A stretch of DNA of 35,262 bases from Bacillota bacterium (GTDB lineage: Bacteria > Bacillota > Clostridia > Christensenellales > Christensenellaceae): positions 1-35,262 of the forward strand of contig JAEWMJ010000060.1 in NCBI GenBank assembly GCA_023393165.1, in the 5' to 3' direction. Under the pieces are notes generated by a model that had not been told where the DNA came from, searched no databases, and saw nothing but the letters and a program-made list of their open reading frames with translations. This document shows positions 32,076 through 35,262 of this stretch, one piece after another (the first letter of the stretch is position 1; every line of letters starts with the position of its first letter). A program made the position numbers and the translations under genes.

Positions 32076-32152
32076 ATTATAGATATGTGTCCGGGCGGTT
32101 ACAATGGGTTGGACCTATTTGTCCAGATGCGAAAGTTGCCATTTTATTGACA
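32076..32152 (-). promoter_or_regulatory. Promoter of UGSC-FAD operon with shared three-site array
   Basis: TTGTAA (32104-32099) and TATAAT (32081-32076) are 17 bases apart. Upstream are TGTCA (32152-32148), TGGCA (32141-32137) and GACAA (32123-32119), at the same spacing as at the ABC and ADH promoters. The remaining part of 31871-32318 holds only the leader hairpin and the SecA terminator. Confidence 0.78.
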
Positions 32153-32280
32153 AACACTTCCTGATATAAAATAAATATGAAAAAAACCGGTGCAGATTCA
32201 GCACCCGGCTATAGGTTTTAAAGGCGGCATCGCCCGTTAAAGTGAAAATATAAATGAATTAATTTGACTTAAAAATACAC

Positions 32281-32315
32281 AAAAACAGCGGCAGACGCGT
32301 AATCATGCCGCCGCT
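32281..32315 (-). terminator. Terminator after secA-like gene
   Basis: AGCGGCA (32287-32293) pairs with the TGCCGCCGCT arm (32306-32315) with a small bulge, followed on the minus strand by GTTTTTG. It lies just past the stop codon at 32319. Confidence 0.7.
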
Positions 32316-32318
32316 TTG

Positions 32319-34660
32319 TCAGTTATTATCCCGTTTTTTTCTTTTCCGTTGAACGGCCAGCAGATAAAGAAGGTACAGCGGCAGGTTGATCATGCTTGCG
32401 GCCATTTCGTGCAGTTTGATCTGTTCCGTTCCGTCATGCACCATATACGTCCGGGTGGAAGACGGTCCGCGGACGCCCATTGCATCAAGATCGATCCGCC
32501 CGTCTCTGATTACAGCGGTATCCCAAATATCCAGGATTATATTTGCGATATTGTCTTCCAGTTCTCCAAAGGCGCCGATGAGTTTCCTGTTGTAATTGGA
32601 CAGGGGATCTTTCCCCGCGCTGCTGACCATCTGCACTTCATCCTGCGCACATTCCATATAAAGCAGATGATCGGCCCAGCACCTGTTGATCGCATAAAGC
32701 TCTATTTCCCTTTGCGCGCGTAAAAATTCCTCCGCGGACACCTGCGACAATATACTGCGGTATCTCTCCGGATTTTTTTGTTCCAATACGGAAAGCTCAT
32801 CCTCACCGGACAATATCTTCCTGCGCTTTTCGTGCACGATCTTTCTTTGGTCTTCGGGCAGCGCAGCATATTTTGCCAGGGTGATCTTTGCGTCAAGCGT
32901 CCGTCCCTCCACCATTCTTTGGGTGCGCACGACCGCTTTGTTGACCGTGGGGATGCCTATAGGCCCCTTATGACCCAGTTCCCTGAACTGTTCGGGCAGC
33001 TGTTCGTCCACGCGGAATTTTACGATGAGATCGTCCTCCAGACTGATAAAAAACCGGCTTTCTCCCGGATCGCCCTGCCTGCCCGCGCGCCCGCGCAGCT
33101 GGTTGTCTATCCGCACGCTTTCATGGCGGTTGGTCCCAATCACATATAATCCGCCGAGAGCGCAAACTTTGCCGTATTCCTCCGCGCTATCTCCGCCCAG
33201 GCGGATATCCACGCCCCTTCCCGCCATATTGGTGGAAATGGTAACGGCATTAAGCCGCCCTGCCTGGGCAATGATCTTTGCTTCTTCCGCATCGTTTTTT
33301 GCATTTAGCACCGACACGCTGCCGATGGAACCGTGGAGCATCTCCGCTATTTTTTCGGACTCTTCTATGCTGGCGGTCCCGACCAGGACCGGCTGGCCCG
33401 CCGCGTGCGCCTTCCCGATTTCCTCCGCAACAGCGGCATATTTATCTTCCTTTGACGCATAGATCACATCCGGCTGATCGACACGCCTGCAGGGCTTGTT
33501 TGGCGGGATTGGCGTAACGGTCTTGTCATAGAATTCAAAAAACTCCGGAGCGGACGCGCAGGCTGTGCCCGTCATGCCGCACAGATTGGGGTAAAACTGC
33601 AGAAAATTCTGGAGCGTAATGCGGTTCATCACCACTCCCTGCGTCTTAGGAATCAGCCCCTCTTTTATCTCCACCGCCGCCTGCAATCCGTCGGGCCACT
33701 GCCTGTTATGCATCACCCGTCCGGTATATTCGTCCACCAGCAGCACCCCGCCGTCCCGGACAATATAATCCACGTCCTTTTTTAAAAGATATTCCGCCTG
33801 CATGATCAGGTTTACGCGCGTTAAAGCGCCTATGTTTTCCGCGTCGTACAGGTTTGCAAGCCCCAGCCGTTTTTCTATGAATTCCGCTCCGGCGTCCGTC
33901 AGATAGATATTGTCCGCAAACTCGTCCATCTCATAATGAATATCTTTATTTAGCGATAAGACAGCTTGAAATATCTTCCTGTCGATTTCCACTGTGGCCG
34001 GCATATCGCCCGCTATCACCAGGGGCACGCGCGCCTCGTCGATCAATATGGAATCCGCCTCGTCTATGATCGCCAGATGAAAAGGCCGCTGCGCGACCTC
34101 CGCCTCATCACAGGCCAAGAATCCCCGCAGGTAATCAAAACCGGCTTCCTTGCCGTGACGTAGGTAACGTCCGCTGCGTAGGCTTTTTTGCGTTCCCGCG
34201 CATCCATTTCCTCATTGATACAGGAAACCGATACGTTAAGGAAGTCATAGACCGGGCCCATCCACTCGGCGTCCCTTTTGGCAAGATAATCGTTGAATGT
34301 CAGCACATGTACGCCCTTTCCTGAAAGCGCCCCCAAAAAGGCAACAAAAACCGCCGCCAGCGTTTTGCCTTCTCCGGTCGGAAACTCTATGATACGTCCG
34401 TCAGCCATTGCAGCCGCGGCTGTCAGTTGGACGTCAAACGCCGTGAGGCCAAGCGTTCTGGCCGCAGCCTCATACACGGAGGCAAAAGCTTCCGGAAGCA
34501 AACCGCCTGCGGGCTCGCCGCTTTGCGCCCGGTTTTTGAGCACCCGCGCGGCTTCTTTTATCTCCGCGTCGGTCAGGGCGGATATATCATTTGATTTTAT
34601 TTTGGAAAGCATTTTTCTGTAGGGCTTTAAATTAGCGTCAATATTTCTTCTGTTTACCAT
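32319..34660 (-). pseudogene. SecA-like preprotein translocase ATPase, frameshifted
   Basis: Two overlapping frames together encode a SecA of about 780 residues. The first (from 34660) has FPTGEGKT (Walker A) and FNDYLAKRDAEWMGPVYDFL. The second has HLAIIDEADSILIDEAR (DEAD box), CGMTGTA, TNMAGRGVDIRLGG and QLRGRAGRQGDPGESRF. The frame is lost at about 34149-34152: GCAAGGAAGCC should read GCAAAGGAAGCC, restoring TAKEAGFDYL, so one A is missing. The helical wing (CWADHLLYMECAQDEVQ) and scaffold region are unlike housekeeping SecA, and the C-terminal zinc tail is absent (ends RKRKKRDNN). It may be an accessory SecA2-type ATPase. Start taken at 34660. The one-base loss could be a sequencing error; otherwise the gene is dead. 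Confidence 0.8.
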
Positions 34661-34876
34661 AAACAACACCGCTTATTTTTTAAACTGTTTTTTATCCATT
34701 TTTTTCTATTTAATATTATCATATTCAATTTATGTATTCAAGAACCGCTCTTTTCGATTCCGTTTTATAGTTTCCATATATTTTTTTACATATTTGCTTT
34801 TTATTAAAAGGTTTATTAATAATAAACCGAGTGAAAATAATAGTATATATTTTTTTGGGGGAAGTGAATAAGCAGC

Positions 34877-35143
34877 ATGATGCGATATTATGGTTACAAT
34901 TATGGTTATCCTATGATGGGCTGGGGAGGATGGGCTCTGGGCATTGTTTGCATACTTGTGATTATACTGATTGTATTCCTGGTGATCCGCTATTTGCACC
35001 GTTATAATAAGAGAGATTCCAACCATACCAATAATCCGGCATCCGAGGAAAACACTGCAATGAAAATTCTGAATGAGAGATATGCCAGGGGTGAAATAAG
35101 CGAGGAAGAGTACAAACAGAAAAAATCAAATTTACAATCATAA
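34877..35143 (+). CDS. Small SHOCT-domain membrane protein
   Basis: An 88-residue protein. The N-terminus is Tyr/Gly/Trp/Met-rich (MMRYYGYNYGYPMMGWGGW). One membrane helix follows at about 20-42 (ALGIVCILVIILIVFLVIRY), then a charged linker. A SHOCT motif lies at about 62-86 (MKILNERYARGEISEEEY). SHOCT regions mediate protein contacts or oligomer assembly, often in small membrane proteins. GGGGGAAGTG lies about ten bases before the start. It is divergent from the secA-like gene. A role in the envelope is inferred. Confidence 0.8.
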   Translation: MMRYYGYNYGYPMMGWGGWALGIVCILVIILIVFLVIRYLHRYNKRDSNHTNNPASEENTAMKILNERYARGEISEEEYKQKKSNLQS

Positions 35144-35164
35144 CCACCCGTCAAACGGGTGGTT
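35142..35164. terminator. Perfect 10-bp hairpin overlapping the SHOCT stop codon
   Basis: AACCACCCGT (35142-35151) and ACGGGTGGTT (35155-35164) are fully complementary with a CAA loop. It could terminate the SHOCT transcript, but it is also the first of three stem-loops reaching the window edge and may be an element end. Confidence 0.6.
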
Positions 35165-35167
35165 TGC

Positions 35168-35262
35168 ACTAAGCCTATAAGGCTTTATTACTGGCCAGCG
35201 TCTCAAGGCGCTGGCTTTCTCTTTGTTCAAGCCACCATGCCGTTGCCTCTTTTGCATGCCCT
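35168..35262 (-). mobile_element. Possible end of an IS200/IS605-type element, cut by window edge
   Basis: After the hairpin at 35142-35164 come AAGCC/GGCTT (about 35170-35184) and the arms GCCAGCG (35194-35200) with CGCTGGC (35209-35215). On the minus strand an open frame enters from the right edge and stops with TGA at 35227-35229 (last residues RACKRGNGMVA). A coding end followed by several stem-loops fits the right end of an IS200/IS605 element, where a guide RNA can lie. The evidence is thin. Confidence 0.3.

Noticed and set aside
1..35262. tRNA genes and CRISPR arrays
   Set aside because: No cloverleaf-type sequence ending in CCA-compatible stems and no regularly spaced repeats were seen by eye; a tRNAscan run would settle the first point.

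Overview
The window looks like chromosome of a low-to-middle GC Gram-positive anaerobe, most likely a member of the Clostridia. Strong AGGAGG-type ribosome binding sites precede most genes, several products carry lipoprotein signal peptides, and an oxygen-sensitive 2-enoate-reductase-type flavoenzyme, an iron-type alcohol dehydrogenase and a DUF1540 protein are present. No rRNA, tRNA or CRISPR array was seen. The species cannot be named from the sequence.

Bases 1 to about 11200 are a decayed, mosaic prophage. Reading leftward (minus strand) from a repressor/ImmA pair at 10600-11194 come a 39-residue membrane protein, a degenerate block (remnants of a tail protein, a sigma-like regulator, a membrane protein, a dam gene and a dcm gene), a DnaD-like replication protein, a DUF1064 nuclease-like protein, and an intact block of the same layout: receptor-binding protein, sigma-like regulator, AT-rich membrane protein, Dam methylase, then a second receptor-binding protein. 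The two blocks are diverged copies of one module, and the slot between regulator and dam holds a different AT-rich membrane gene in each. No integrase, terminase, portal or capsid gene is visible.

Bases 11200-14870 hold small host genes: an amidase lipoprotein, a zinc-ribbon protein with a lipoprotein, a DUF1540 protein, a previously hidden 43-residue Gly/Phe/Trp/Cys-rich protein, and a membrane-tethered XRE regulator. At 14913-17545 a PadR regulator and a 2-enoate-reductase-like enzyme are divergently arranged around a clear operator that overlaps the enzyme's promoter.

Bases 17669-31870 form a catabolic island: ribose-type ABC transporter plus UroD-family protein, alcohol dehydrogenase plus aldehyde dehydrogenase, a 506-residue HTH regulator, an AEC transporter, and an operon of a UGSC-domain fusion protein with an FAD oxidoreductase. 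The promoters of the three metabolic operons share one array at exact spacing: TGTCA, 6 bases, TGNCA, 13 bases, GACAA, 13 bases, then ATTG at the -35. I infer that one regulator, probably the 506-residue protein, controls the island as a single pathway for an unidentified alcohol- or sugar-like substrate.

The right end holds a divergent SecA-like ATPase gene broken by an apparent one-base deletion, a small SHOCT-domain membrane protein, and a run of stem-loops that may be the end of an IS200/IS605-type element cut by the window edge.
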